Shown here: piece after piece, positions 27,427 through 35,226 of the stretch
Position numbering within the stretch: position 1 is the first letter of the stretch
How the letters are laid out: every line of letters begins with the position of its first letter
Assembly: GCF_003289925.1 (NCBI RefSeq)
Contig: NZ_QLZQ01000006.1
Location: 113,827 to 177,826 of the forward strand
Reading direction: 5' to 3'
Origin: Planococcus maitriensis
Lineage (GTDB): Bacteria > Bacillota > Bacilli > Bacillales_A > Planococcaceae
DNA length: 64,000 nt
The notes under the pieces: model-generated
Told to the model about the DNA's origin: nothing
Seen by the model: only the letters and a program-made list of their open reading frames with translations
The model's database searches: none
Made by a program: the position numbers and the translations under genes

Positions 27427-27486
27427 AAAAAGACACCCTTTCGTAAAAATGAATTAGCATTCATCTTTACGTATTCGGTGTCTTTT
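27427..27486 (-). promoter_or_regulatory. Long terminator-like hairpin covering the yhaR ribosome binding site
   Basis: On the minus strand AAAAGACACC pairs with GGTGTCTTTT (10 bp), enclosing an inner helix CGTAAAGATGAAT/ATTCATTTTTACG (13 bp with one G-U) and a GCTA loop. The 3' arm contains GGGTG, the only ribosome binding site for yhaR, and is followed by T-rich sequence. It can act as the yheA terminator and as a translational block on yhaR. Confidence 0.75.
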
Positions 27487-27511
27487 CCGTAAATCCTTTT
27501 TTTGGCCTGAA

Positions 27512-27859
27512 TTACATGCTTTCGTAGAGTGATTGAACCGGCTTGATCAATACGCGGTTCACTTCTTCGATCATTTGGCTAAGGCCCATTTCAGCTTCGA
27601 GCATCGTCAGGATCTTTTGGTTTTCCTGAGCGGCTTGGGCTGTCGCTTGAGCGCCCATCATTTCTTCTTCCGTGATTTCTTCGCCTTGCTGCTGTTTTTG
27701 CTGCAAAGTGACTTGCAAATCGCGGAACTTCTTGAACAGTTCGTTTGCTTCGCTGTCCGCTGTTACTTCTGCAACTGCTTGCTCGAGTTTTTGGAACTCC
27801 TCTGTTGAACGGAATGTTGATTCCAATTTGTTGATGTCGTCATAAATGTTTACTGCCAT
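27512..27859 (-). CDS. yheA: YlbF/YmcA family protein YheA
   Basis: All-helical protein of 115 aa of the YlbF/YmcA (DUF964) family: NIYDDINKLESTFRSTEEFQ at the start, then ADSEANELFKKFRDLQVTLQQKQQQGEE and a C-terminal helix with LSQMIEEVNRVLIKPVQSLY. Paralogues YlbF and YmcA form the Y-complex that adjusts RNase Y in B. subtilis; YheA has no assigned role. It follows yheB by 13 bases in the same direction, the Bacillus order. Confidence 0.9.
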   Translation of the reverse strand: MAVNIYDDINKLESTFRSTEEFQKLEQAVAEVTADSEANELFKKFRDLQVTLQQKQQQGEEITEEEMMGAQATAQAAQENQKILTMLEAEMGLSQMIEEVNRVLIKPVQSLYESM

Positions 27860-27872
27860 GTAAATCTCTCCT

Positions 27873-29021
27873 CTACCCTAAATTCAGCACCGTGACGAGC
27901 AAACCCTGGAGTATGCCGATGAAGCCCCCCAGAAATGCGCCCAGTACCGTGATCATCTTGAATTCTCTCCGTGAAATCCCGAGCACCAATTCTTCCAATC
28001 GGCTGAGCGGCAGAGAATCGACTTGCTGTCTGACCATATTCTCCATGTCGATTTTCAATATGGCCTCTTCTAGCTTCTGCTCTCCCATTTCAAACGCGAA
28101 GTCCGTAATGAGAGGCGTAATATTGACACTTGTCCATTCTAACCCTGCAGGCCATGTCTCTGCAAGTGATGCGTCCAGCCTGTCGGAGATCCTTGCCTGG
28201 TCGCGGACATATTGCTTGATGGCAAGCATCGCCGGCTCTGCATCAAATTCCTTCAACAGCTCATCAGCCTGCTTGTCCTGCAGCTTCTCCCATTCGCGGA
28301 ATGCCAAGGTGCCGAGCAGCTCGAAAGTTTTCGGGGAATTGAGGAATTTGATGATCTCCGACTGGGTCTTATTCGTGATCGACTGGGAATCGCCGAACAG
28401 ATTATGGAGCACTGTGCCGAAGCGGCCGCGCGATACCAAAAATTCATCCAACAAGCTCTTGACGGTCTGGCGCCCTGCCGGGGAGGCGAAATAATCCGTC
28501 CCTCTGCCGATAGCGTATTTGACGCCATCGAAAATCTTCTCCTCTATTCCGGGCTTCCAAGCTTCCGGAAGCAGCTCCCGGACGGTTTTCCCTGCAATAT
28601 ACGATTCGGCGGCGTCACGGTTGCGGTCGACCAATCCGTCGAGTTTCGCTTCGATTTTACGGTCGATCTCTTTTTGGTTGGCGAGATCCAGCCACTCATT
28701 GAAGGTGCGGGGCGAGGAAAACAGATGCTGGTCCAATTGGCGATTCAGCCAATTCTCGGTTTTCTTATGCATTGCTTCATTGAAAAAGCGTTTTTTGAAA
28801 GTTTCTGGCGTCAGTAGATGTTCGACGACGGTGCGGCCGAGCTGGCGCGATAATTCATCCCGGCGCTTCGGAATCAGCCCGGGCGTAAACGGCAGGCGGA
28901 ACTTGCCGATGTATTTCGCTTCGTATGGCCAGAATAGCATTTTGATGGCCAAATGGTTGGTCATGCCGCCGATCAAGGCGCCGATGAACGCCATCAGCAT
29001 TAATGTCAGTAGGATATTCAA
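27873..29021 (-). CDS. yheB: DUF445 membrane protein YheB
   Basis: Protein of 382 aa with TM helices at both ends only: LLTLMLMAFIGALIGGMTNHLAIKMLFWPY at the N terminus (written in two parts: TM about 3-22 and NHLAIKMLFWP) and ITVLGAFLGGFIGILQGLLV at the C terminus. The middle 320 residues are helical and soluble. This is the DUF445/YheB layout; no biochemical function is known. The start is TTG at 29021 after GAGTGA. It precedes yheA. Confidence 0.88.
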   Translation of the reverse strand: MNILLTLMLMAFIGALIGGMTNHLAIKMLFWPYEAKYIGKFRLPFTPGLIPKRRDELSRQLGRTVVEHLLTPETFKKRFFNEAMHKKTENWLNRQLDQHLFSSPRTFNEWLDLANQKEIDRKIEAKLDGLVDRNRDAAESYIAGKTVRELLPEAWKPGIEEKIFDGVKYAIGRGTDYFASPAGRQTVKSLLDEFLVSRGRFGTVLHNLFGDSQSITNKTQSEIIKFLNSPKTFELLGTLAFREWEKLQDKQADELLKEFDAEPAMLAIKQYVRDQARISDRLDASLAETWPAGLEWTSVNITPLITDFAFEMGEQKLEEAILKIDMENMVRQQVDSLPLSRLEELVLGISRREFKMITVLGAFLGGFIGILQGLLVTVLNLG

Positions 29022-29098
29022 TTAAGGTCACTCATTTCTTCTTTGTCTATTGCGCCGCTTCCCCTATAATGGAAAGAGACGATCAAAGGGGGATTCCA

Positions 29099-29302
29099 AT
29101 GCTGCAGCATTTCAAATTCAAGCCGATGTTCGAAGACAGCCGGCTGCCCGGCTGGAACATCTCATTCTTTTACCGCAATGAACGCATTCGCGGCGAGTAT
29201 CATCCGGACGGGTCGATTGTTTGGCAATCCGCTCCGCCGCAGGACGAGGAAGCCATCAAGAAGATGGTCCATGAGCTGATGCTCTATCATGTATACGATT
29301 GA
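29099..29302 (+). CDS. yheE: YheE-like small protein (67 aa)
   Basis: Soluble protein, MLQHFKFKPMFEDSRLPGW onward, containing ISFFYRNERIRGEYHPDGSI and ending MVHELMLYHVYD. ATG 29099 follows AAAGGGGG. The DUF5342/YheE family has this length and HPDG motif, and it is divergent from yheB as in B. subtilis. TATAAT at 29065-29070 with TTGTCT upstream (16-base spacer) is the likely promoter. Function unknown. Confidence 0.8.
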   Translation: MLQHFKFKPMFEDSRLPGWNISFFYRNERIRGEYHPDGSIVWQSAPPQDEEAIKKMVHELMLYHVYD

Positions 29303-29328
29303 AGCGCCGGAAAAGTTCCGGCGCTTTT
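29303..29328 (+). terminator. Intrinsic terminator after yheE
   Basis: AGCGCCGGAA pairs with TTCCGGCGCT across AAG, followed by TTTTCT. Confidence 0.88.
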
Positions 29329-29397
29329 TCTATGGCTATGCCGTAGCTATATTATAAAGATAGAGCTGCCGGTTTCACAACAATAGCGAATTGCTTC

Positions 29398-29450
29398 CCT
29401 AAAAAAGAAAAGGGATGGCCCCTTACCCGACGTTCTGGGTAGTGGCCATC
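29398..29450 (-). terminator. Terminator overlapping the 3' end of yheH
   Basis: GGGATGGCC (29442-29450 arm) and GGCCATCCC (29412-29420 arm) form a helix on the minus strand with an inner CTACCC/GGGTAAG part, then CTTTTCTTTTTT. The stop codon and last residues of yheH lie in the loop side of the hairpin. Confidence 0.78.
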
Positions 29451-31174
29451 CCTGATTGGATGCGGTACATTTGGCGGTAAATGCCGTCGCGCTCCATCAA
29501 TTGGTCATGCGTGCCGGATTCAGCGATTTCGCCCCGGTCAAGCACCAAGATGCGGTCTGCATTCTTGATGGTCGACAAACGGTGGGCGATGATGAACGTC
29601 GTCCGGCCTTTCTTCAATACATCCATCGCATGCTGGATGATTTCCTCTGTTTCGGTGTCGATATTGGATGTGGCTTCATCCAGGATCAAAATTGCCGGAT
29701 CGAATGCCAGTGCCCGGGCAAATGACACGAGTTGGCGCTGTCCGGAAGAAAGCGTGCTGCCTTTTTCCACCACCGGCTCATCGATGCCATTCGGCAAATG
29801 CTTCGTGACGCGCTCGCCGCCGACAGCCGCAAGTGCCGCTTCCGCTTTTTCACGGCTCACGCGGTCATCCCCAAGCGTGATATTGGATTCGATCGTGCCG
29901 GTGAATAAATACGGGTCCTGCAGTACGATGCCCATATGTTCACGCACTGCCTGCCTCGGCAGATCCTTGACGTTGACACCGTCGATTAAAATCTGCCCTT
30001 TTGTCGCGTCGTAGAAACGGAACAGCAAGTTCATGATCGAACTTTTCCCTGATCCCGTATGGCCGACAAGTGCAACAGTCTCCCCTTGTTTCGCTTCGAA
30101 AGACAAATCCTTAAGCACATATTCTTCATCTTTATACGCAAACCAGACACTTTCAAAGCTCACATTACCTTGGTAGCGTTCGACCCGCTCATCGCTGACC
30201 GGTTCCCCGGGGCGGTCGAGCAAGCGGAACACGCGCTCAGCTGCTACGAGTGATTGTTCCAGACGGCTGAATTGGTTGACGATGCCGCTGATCGGGTTGA
30301 ACAGGCGGATGATGTAATCGACAAATGCGTACAGCACTCCTACTGTGACGACCGTGTTACCGGTCATGGAAGCCCCGCCGAAATACCAGATGAATAGAAC
30401 GAAGATCATCGAGCGCAAGACGCCGACCATATTATGCGAGGCGGCGGCTTCCAGCACCAATAATTTCTGCTGGAATTTGAAGTGCTTTTGGTTGAGCTCT
30501 TCAAACTCGCCTTTCATCTGCTTCTCGCGGCGGAACGCCTGGATAATGCTCATGCCTTGAATTGACTCATTGATCATGGCATTCATCTCACTGACTTTTT
30601 CACGGACGATATGGTTGAAGTTCGAAGCATACTTCCGGTAAATGAGCATCCATGCATACAAGAGCGGCACGAGCACGAATGCAATCGCCGCCATGCGCCA
30701 ATCCAGATAGAAAAGGGCCGCATATATCCCTGCCATATACATGAAGCTGGTCGCGAATTGCGCAAGTACCGTGACAAATAACTCACGGATCGCTTCGGTG
30801 TCGTTGGTGATGCGCGCGACCACTTTCCCTGCCGGCAAATTATCGAAATAGCTGATCGGCAAGCGTTGGACATGTTCAAAGACATCGGTCCTCATTTTAC
30901 GGATGACGCGGTTCGCGCCTTTTTGCAGCAAGATATACTGCAAATAGCGGAATACTGCCGTGACGGCCGACAAGCCGAAGAACAAGGCCAAAAGCTGTGC
31001 GATCGGGCCGAATTCAATGGCCCCGGCACCCGAGATATGTTCATCGATGATTTCTTTGGCAATCAGCGGCGCTGCGAGGTCGGCGGCTACCGCGACTGCG
31101 AGGAACACCAAGCCCCAGATGATGACGCTCTTGAATTGCAATGCATAATTCGTTAATCGTTTTCCTGTTCCCAT
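29423..31174 (-). CDS. bmrD: Multidrug ABC exporter half, YheH / BmrD type
   Basis: Half-transporter of 583 aa: six TM helices (about residues 15-315) then a nucleotide-binding domain. ATG 31174 (MGTGKRLTNYALQFK) follows GGAGGTG and lies two bases after the yheI stop. Walker A is GHTGSGKSS, the signature is LSSGQRQL (degenerate second Gly) and Walker B is ILILDEATSNIDTET with the catalytic Glu. Its partner has Asp at that position, so the pair should form one competent and one degenerate ATP site, as in BmrCD. At 583 aa it lacks the extra external insertion of B. subtilis BmrD (about 670 aa). Confidence 0.9.
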   Translation of the reverse strand: MGTGKRLTNYALQFKSVIIWGLVFLAVAVAADLAAPLIAKEIIDEHISGAGAIEFGPIAQLLALFFGLSAVTAVFRYLQYILLQKGANRVIRKMRTDVFEHVQRLPISYFDNLPAGKVVARITNDTEAIRELFVTVLAQFATSFMYMAGIYAALFYLDWRMAAIAFVLVPLLYAWMLIYRKYASNFNHIVREKVSEMNAMINESIQGMSIIQAFRREKQMKGEFEELNQKHFKFQQKLLVLEAAASHNMVGVLRSMIFVLFIWYFGGASMTGNTVVTVGVLYAFVDYIIRLFNPISGIVNQFSRLEQSLVAAERVFRLLDRPGEPVSDERVERYQGNVSFESVWFAYKDEEYVLKDLSFEAKQGETVALVGHTGSGKSSIMNLLFRFYDATKGQILIDGVNVKDLPRQAVREHMGIVLQDPYLFTGTIESNITLGDDRVSREKAEAALAAVGGERVTKHLPNGIDEPVVEKGSTLSSGQRQLVSFARALAFDPAILILDEATSNIDTETEEIIQHAMDVLKKGRTTFIIAHRLSTIKNADRILVLDRGEIAESGTHDQLMERDGIYRQMYRIQSGMATTQNVG

Positions 31175-31175
31175 C

Positions 31176-32915
31176 TTATTGCACCTCCCCGATTTGCTGG
31201 CGGAGGAATTGTTCATGATACCAGCCTTGTTTTGCCACTAATTTCTCGTGCGTGCCTTCTTCGATGATGCGCCCATCATCCAGCACGACGATCCAATCGG
31301 CGTGTTTGACGGCAGACAACCGGTGCGTCGTGATGATCGTCGTCTTGCCTGCCCGTTCGCGTTGGATGTTCTCGATGATTTTGGCTTCCGTCTTGGCATC
31401 GACTGCCGAGAGGGAATCATCCAAAATGAGGATTTCCGGATTTTTGATAATCGCCCGCGCAATCGAAATGCGTTGCTTTTGCCCCCCTGAAAGCGCGACG
31501 CCTTTTTCGCCAACTAGCGTCTCGAGACCGTTCGGCAGCATCGCTAAATCTTTTTCGAAATAGGACAGCTTGATCGCCTGGGACACTTCCTCTTCCGTCG
31601 CATCCGCTTTTCCGAACAGGATGTTCTCCAGGATGGTCCGTGAAAATAGGACGTGGTCCTGCGGCACATAGCCGACCCAATCGCGCAATTGCGCTTTGCT
31701 TAGTTCATTGATTTCGATGCCGTTCATCGTCAAGGAACCTTCACCTGTCGGGTATTCCTTTAGCAGCTGCTTGACGAAAGTCGTTTTGCCGCTTCCCGTC
31801 TTGCCGACGATGCCGAGCGTCTGCCCGCTGTTCATCGATAAATTGATGCCTTGCAGGTTGATCGAGGTCGACTGTGGGTACGTGAAACCGAAATCGCGGA
31901 AGCCGATACGTTCCGGAAGCCCGGTTTCTTTTACCATTTTCGGATCGACAACGTCTTCTTCGTAATCCAAGGTTTCATTGACGCGGTCGATCGATGCATT
32001 GCCGCGCTGCAGGATATTGATCAATTCCCCGATCGCGAACATCGGCCAGACGATCATGCCGAGATAGACGTTGAAGGCGACCAAATCACCCAAGGTCATC
32101 GTTCCTTCAGAAACGAGGAAAGCGCCGTAGCCTAGTCCGATGACATAACTGATGCCTGTCAGCACTTTCGTGACTGGCGCGAACAGCGCATCGATGCGCT
32201 CGACCGCCATGTTCTTTTCATACACATCCTGCGTCATTTCCTGGAATTCCTTCTCAGATGAACGTTCCTGCACATATGCCCGAACGACGCGGACGCCGCC
32301 GACCGATTCCAAAACGCTGTCGTTCATATCCCCGAAGGCGTCCTGCGCCAAGGTGTAGCGCTCGTGTATTTTCTTGCCGAGCAATTGGACGACAATCGCG
32401 AGCACCGGCAATGGCAAAATGGCCAAAAACGTCAATTCCCATGACACGAGAATCCCCATCGCCACGATGATTGTCGCCATGTATAAAGTCGAGTCGACAA
32501 GCGTCAAGATCCCGAATCCTGCCGTCTCGGAAATCGCCTTCAAATCATTGGTCGAACGGGCCATCAAATCCCCCGTCCGGTTCTTCTCATAGAAGGTCGG
32601 CGTCATCTTGAGGAAATGCCCCATCAAGCTCGAGCGCAATTGCCGCTCGATAACGTAAGCCCCTCCGAACAATTGGTATTGCCAAATGAAATTGATGACA
32701 TAAGCGAGCACCATCGCCACAAGTAAAACAACGACATACTGCCAGAGCAGTTCACTCGTCAACTCCTGCTGTGCAATTGCGTCGATGGCCACACCGATCA
32801 GCCACGGCGGCACGATCTCGAGTATATTCGCTACAAATAAGAGCACCACTGCGCTCGTATAGCGCAGCCAATTTTCTTTAAAAAACCATTTCAATTTCCA
32901 TAAAACATCAAACAT
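31176..32915 (-). CDS. bmrC: Multidrug ABC exporter half, YheI / BmrC type
   Basis: Half-transporter of 579 aa with six TM helices and a C-terminal ATPase domain. Walker A is GKTGSGKTT, the signature LSGGQKQR is canonical, but Walker B reads ILILDDSLSAVDAKT with Asp instead of the catalytic Glu, the mark of the non-hydrolysing site in BmrC. The conserved EVVSxYxE-like loops and the coupling sequence TPTFYEKNRTGDLMAR are present. ATG 32915 follows AGAAGG. It is preceded by a 29-codon leader, an attenuator hairpin and an 18-codon ORF (32947-33228), so expression is probably induced by ribosome-targeting drugs as in B. subtilis bmrBCD. Confidence 0.92.
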   Translation of the reverse strand: MFDVLWKLKWFFKENWLRYTSAVVLLFVANILEIVPPWLIGVAIDAIAQQELTSELLWQYVVVLLVAMVLAYVINFIWQYQLFGGAYVIERQLRSSLMGHFLKMTPTFYEKNRTGDLMARSTNDLKAISETAGFGILTLVDSTLYMATIIVAMGILVSWELTFLAILPLPVLAIVVQLLGKKIHERYTLAQDAFGDMNDSVLESVGGVRVVRAYVQERSSEKEFQEMTQDVYEKNMAVERIDALFAPVTKVLTGISYVIGLGYGAFLVSEGTMTLGDLVAFNVYLGMIVWPMFAIGELINILQRGNASIDRVNETLDYEEDVVDPKMVKETGLPERIGFRDFGFTYPQSTSINLQGINLSMNSGQTLGIVGKTGSGKTTFVKQLLKEYPTGEGSLTMNGIEINELSKAQLRDWVGYVPQDHVLFSRTILENILFGKADATEEEVSQAIKLSYFEKDLAMLPNGLETLVGEKGVALSGGQKQRISIARAIIKNPEILILDDSLSAVDAKTEAKIIENIQRERAGKTTIITTHRLSAVKHADWIVVLDDGRIIEEGTHEKLVAKQGWYHEQFLRQQIGEVQ

Positions 32916-32946
32916 ACATTACGCCTTCTTTCCATTTTCAATTTCG

Positions 32947-33003
32947 CTAATCGCCTTCAAGCGATTCCTTGATGATTATTTTTTTCACATGACGCTTTTC
33001 CAT
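32947..33003 (-). CDS. 18-codon ORF between attenuator and bmrC
   Basis: MEKRHVKKIIIKESLEGD, starting at ATG 33003 after AAGGGAG, ends 32 bases before the bmrC ATG. The binding site is good and the peptide is basic then acidic. It may couple translation to bmrC or be a second leader; it may also be chance. Codons overlap a small ATCGC/GCGAT hairpin. Confidence 0.4.
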   Translation of the reverse strand: MEKRHVKKIIIKESLEGD

Positions 33004-33069
33004 AATGCCTATCTCCCTTAATTTAAATTTTTTATTTAAGCAGCAAAGCTGTTTAAACCGCACAAAAAA

Positions 33070-33095
33070 GCGCATACCTGTTTTCAGGCATGCGC
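33070..33095 (-). terminator. Attenuator terminator upstream of bmrC
   Basis: On the minus strand GCGCATGCCTG and CAGGTATGCGC form an 11 bp stem (one G-U) around AAAA, followed by TTTTTT. It lies between the leader ORF and bmrC, 43 bases past the leader stop, so it ends transcription before the exporter unless prevented. Confidence 0.88.
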
Positions 33096-33138
33096 TCTTG
33101 AAAATAGGACTGGATGCACAGACCCACCCCGAATATTT

Positions 33139-33228
33139 CTAGTCACGAAGTAATTGGCAATTAAAAAAATTCGGAGAGCCTGGCAATGCTATGCAATTGG
33201 TTTGTAACGCCATTTGAATCTTTTTCAT
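33139..33228 (-). CDS. Leader peptide of the bmrCD-type operon (29 aa)
   Basis: Starts at ATG 33228 after a near-perfect AAGGAGG site and reads MKKIQMALQTNCIALPGS plus PNFFNCQLLRD. It is preceded by a SigA-type promoter (33265-33294) and followed by an intrinsic terminator, the same logic as bmrB in B. subtilis although the peptide is shorter and unrelated in sequence. Part of the leader (CTCCGAAT, 33169-33176) can pair with ATTCGGGG just past the stop, and CAGGC can pair with GCCTG of the terminator arm, so competing folds are possible. Confidence 0.72.
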   Translation of the reverse strand: MKKIQMALQTNCIALPGSPNFFNCQLLRD

Positions 33229-33264
33229 TGCCCAAACCTCCTTTTCCAATTATTTGTTAGTTCA

Positions 33265-33294
33265 AGAGTACCACTCGTTTTTTTGAATTGTCAA
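33265..33294 (-). promoter_or_regulatory. Promoter of the bmrCD leader transcript
   Basis: TTGACA (33294-33289) and TACTCT (33270-33265) on the minus strand with an 18-base spacer, 30-odd bases before the leader ATG. Confidence 0.7.
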
Positions 33295-33331
33295 GCTATT
33301 TCGAATCAAAAATACAATTCAGCCAAAAGTC

Positions 33332-33343
33332 GTACAGCTGTAC
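33332..33343. promoter_or_regulatory. Palindrome GTACAGCTGTAC between bmr leader and uspA
   Basis: A perfect 12-base palindrome flanked by AGCCAA (33321-33326) and TTGGCT (33344-33349). Its core TACAGCTGTA fits the TACAnnTGTA operators of CopY/BlaI-type repressors. It is 22 bases upstream of the likely uspA promoter (TTGTTC-N16-TACAAT, 33358-33385). Function is a guess. Confidence 0.3.
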
Positions 33344-33431
33344 TTGGCTACTGTCTGTTGTTCCCGAAAGGTTTGCGTCTACAATATTTGGGGGAACAAA
33401 AGAATAACAGCAAATTGAGGCGGTGAAAGAA

Positions 33432-33953
33432 ATGTATAAGAATATTGCAATCGCATATGACGGGTCGGAAGGCAGCCGGCTGGCGCTGGAGAAAGGCATA
33501 GAACTTTCCAAGATTCTTCCAGGCTCGAAATTGACGGTCATCTATGTCAACGAGGAAGCGCAGGAACGCACGGGCTATATGGATGTCGGGCATGCTTCCG
33601 CCCCGGTAACTTCTGCCAATGTCGACAGTTCCTATGCACAGTTCATGCCGCAGGGAATCGGCGATGAAGGCTACCGGACACCCCAGGAATTCGACACTTC
33701 CCGTGCTTCGGAATACTCGAAGCATATGCACAATTCCATCCAGCAGCAGCTTGATGCCAAAAATGCGGAAGCTTCGGTCCTTGCACTTGAAGGGCCGGTC
33801 ATCAAGACGATCACCGGCTTTATCGATGAACAGAATGTTGATTTATTGATTGTCGGCAATAGCGGAAAATCAGGATTGCAGAAATTTTTCGTCGGTTCAG
33901 TCAGCAGCAAGCTAATCAAGGATTCCAATTGCACCGTTCTTGTGGTGAAATGA
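33432..33953 (+). CDS. Universal stress protein (UspA family)
   Basis: Single-domain Usp of 173 aa. ATG 33432 (MYKNIAIAYDGSEGSRL) follows GAGGCGG by eight bases; an earlier GTG overlaps that site. The nucleotide-binding pattern is present at the C-terminal end: VGNSGKSGLQKFFVGSVSS (G-2x-G-9x-G-S/T type), then ANCTVLVVK-like SNCTVLVVK. An unusually long insert (about residues 38-85, YMDVGHASAPVTSANV) separates beta strand 2 from helix 2. It has its own promoter. Role: stress survival, inferred from family. Confidence 0.88.
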   Translation: MYKNIAIAYDGSEGSRLALEKGIELSKILPGSKLTVIYVNEEAQERTGYMDVGHASAPVTSANVDSSYAQFMPQGIGDEGYRTPQEFDTSRASEYSKHMHNSIQQQLDAKNAEASVLALEGPVIKTITGFIDEQNVDLLIVGNSGKSGLQKFFVGSVSSKLIKDSNCTVLVVK

Positions 33954-34124
33954 TCCCCCTGGGATGCGGGCTCCCCCCTCCTAAGGGGGATGTTTATTTT
34001 TATGACATATTTTTGACATAATTAAATGAATATCATATATTTATCTGTTTGCATTACGGCGCACATGGGTAAAGAATACTAATTAAACCAGCACGTAAAT
34101 AAAGAAAGGAAGAAGGGGGCAGCC

Positions 34125-34562
34125 ATGCCGAGACATACTGTATATTTTCTATCGTCACACCAACATCGCGGGCTGATGGCTGAAATTTGGGCGAGCCGCT
34201 TAATGCTGCCGGACTGGGAAATCAGAAGTGCGGCATGGAACCAACCATCTTTCAACGACATTCCAATAGAGGTGCTAAAGGAGATCATCTTGGAGATTCC
34301 GCCAGTCGAACAGCGCCTGTATAATCCCGAAGAAGTGAAACAGGCGGATTTAATCATAGCGTTGCATGACGGGGAATTCGAGCAAGCTGATATACCGGAC
34401 GATTTGCCGATGCAGAAACTGGTGCGCTGGGATATCCCGAACCCCGAAATCCGCAGCACGGACACGAACGAAAAATGGGCTTTATACCAAGAGGTCTGCG
34501 ATGCCATCGCAATGAACATCAAAGAAATGGAACCGTTTCTCAGGTCGCAATATGCGCAATAA
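34125..34562 (+). CDS. ArsC / low-molecular-weight phosphatase-like protein lacking the catalytic Cys
   Basis: Protein of 145 aa with the outline of thioredoxin-coupled arsenate reductase or LMW phosphatase: VYFLSSHQHRGLMAEIWASRL corresponds to the P-loop and first helix (CxGNSCRSQMAE in ArsC; split here as FLSSHQHRG and LMAEIWA), then EVLKEIILEIPPVEQRLY, ADLIIALHDGEFEQ (usually VTLCD/VTMCD) and WDIPNPE. The nucleophilic Cys of CX5R is replaced (LSSHQHR) and no other Cys sits nearby, so it cannot be a normal phosphatase or arsenate reductase. A binding or regulatory role is inferred. RBS AAGGGGG. It stands alone between uspA and the kyn genes. Confidence 0.7.
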   Translation: MPRHTVYFLSSHQHRGLMAEIWASRLMLPDWEIRSAAWNQPSFNDIPIEVLKEIILEIPPVEQRLYNPEEVKQADLIIALHDGEFEQADIPDDLPMQKLVRWDIPNPEIRSTDTNEKWALYQEVCDAIAMNIKEMEPFLRSQYAQ

Positions 34563-34604
34563 ATAAAAGGGCGCCATTCGAAATCGAATGGCGCCCTTTT
34601 ATTT
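34561..34604. terminator. Very long bidirectional terminator hairpin
   Basis: A perfect 21 bp inverted repeat (34561-34581 with 34584-34604) with a two-base spacer and A/T runs at both ends. It overlaps both the stop of the ArsC-like gene and the stop of kynB. Confidence 0.92.
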
Positions 34605-35226
34605 ATTGTTTATACAGCACGGCACGTACAGGGCTTCCTTCCCCGCCGCGGATCTTCAATGGCAATGCGGCCAGTTGGTAGACACCTGGCGCAACCTCAT
34701 CCAACACAATGCCTTCCAAGATGAAGCGCCCGTTGCAGTTCATCGCATGATGCATCGGCAGCTCTTTGCTCGTCTCAGGGTCCACCGACGGTACATCGAC
34801 ACCGAGCAGGCGGACGCCCTTGTCTTTCATCCATTCGGCGATCGCCGGGTCGAATACCGGCCAAGCTTCAGGAAACGCGCTGCGGTCTTGCCATGCGGCC
34901 GTCTTCAACAGCACGGCATTGACGCCATCGGCAAGCCCATCAAGGTCCTCTGCTCTCACTTGCCCCTGGCCTGCCACATCCATCACTTGGGCGGTCGTCA
35001 AATATACATCAATCGGCAATTCGTCAGTCTTTAAGCCATTCTCATCGTAATGGAATGGCGCGTCGATATGCGTACCGATATGCGTGCTTGACTTGAGTTC
35101 ACCGATATTCACCGAGCCGCTCTCTTCTTTCGTGACCGATAAGCGATAGGAAAACGGCGTATCTCCCGGCCATTCAGGAGTTGAATTGTCCAGTGCCATC
35201 GAAATGTCTATGATCGATTTTGCCAT
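34603..35226 (-). CDS. kynB: Kynurenine formamidase
   Basis: Metal-dependent arylformamidase (207 aa) that hydrolyses N-formylkynurenine to kynurenine and formate. The cyclase-like fold signature STHIGTHIDAPFHY (HxGTHxDxPxH, about residues 46-60) holds the metal ligands, and GVDVPSVDPETSKELPMHHAM matches KynB. It begins MAKSIIDISMALDNSTPEWPGD. It abuts kynU (TAAATG) and follows chrA-kynU in one unit. Confidence 0.93.
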   Translation of the reverse strand: MAKSIIDISMALDNSTPEWPGDTPFSYRLSVTKEESGSVNIGELKSSTHIGTHIDAPFHYDENGLKTDELPIDVYLTTAQVMDVAGQGQVRAEDLDGLADGVNAVLLKTAAWQDRSAFPEAWPVFDPAIAEWMKDKGVRLLGVDVPSVDPETSKELPMHHAMNCNGRFILEGIVLDEVAPGVYQLAALPLKIRGGEGSPVRAVLYKQ

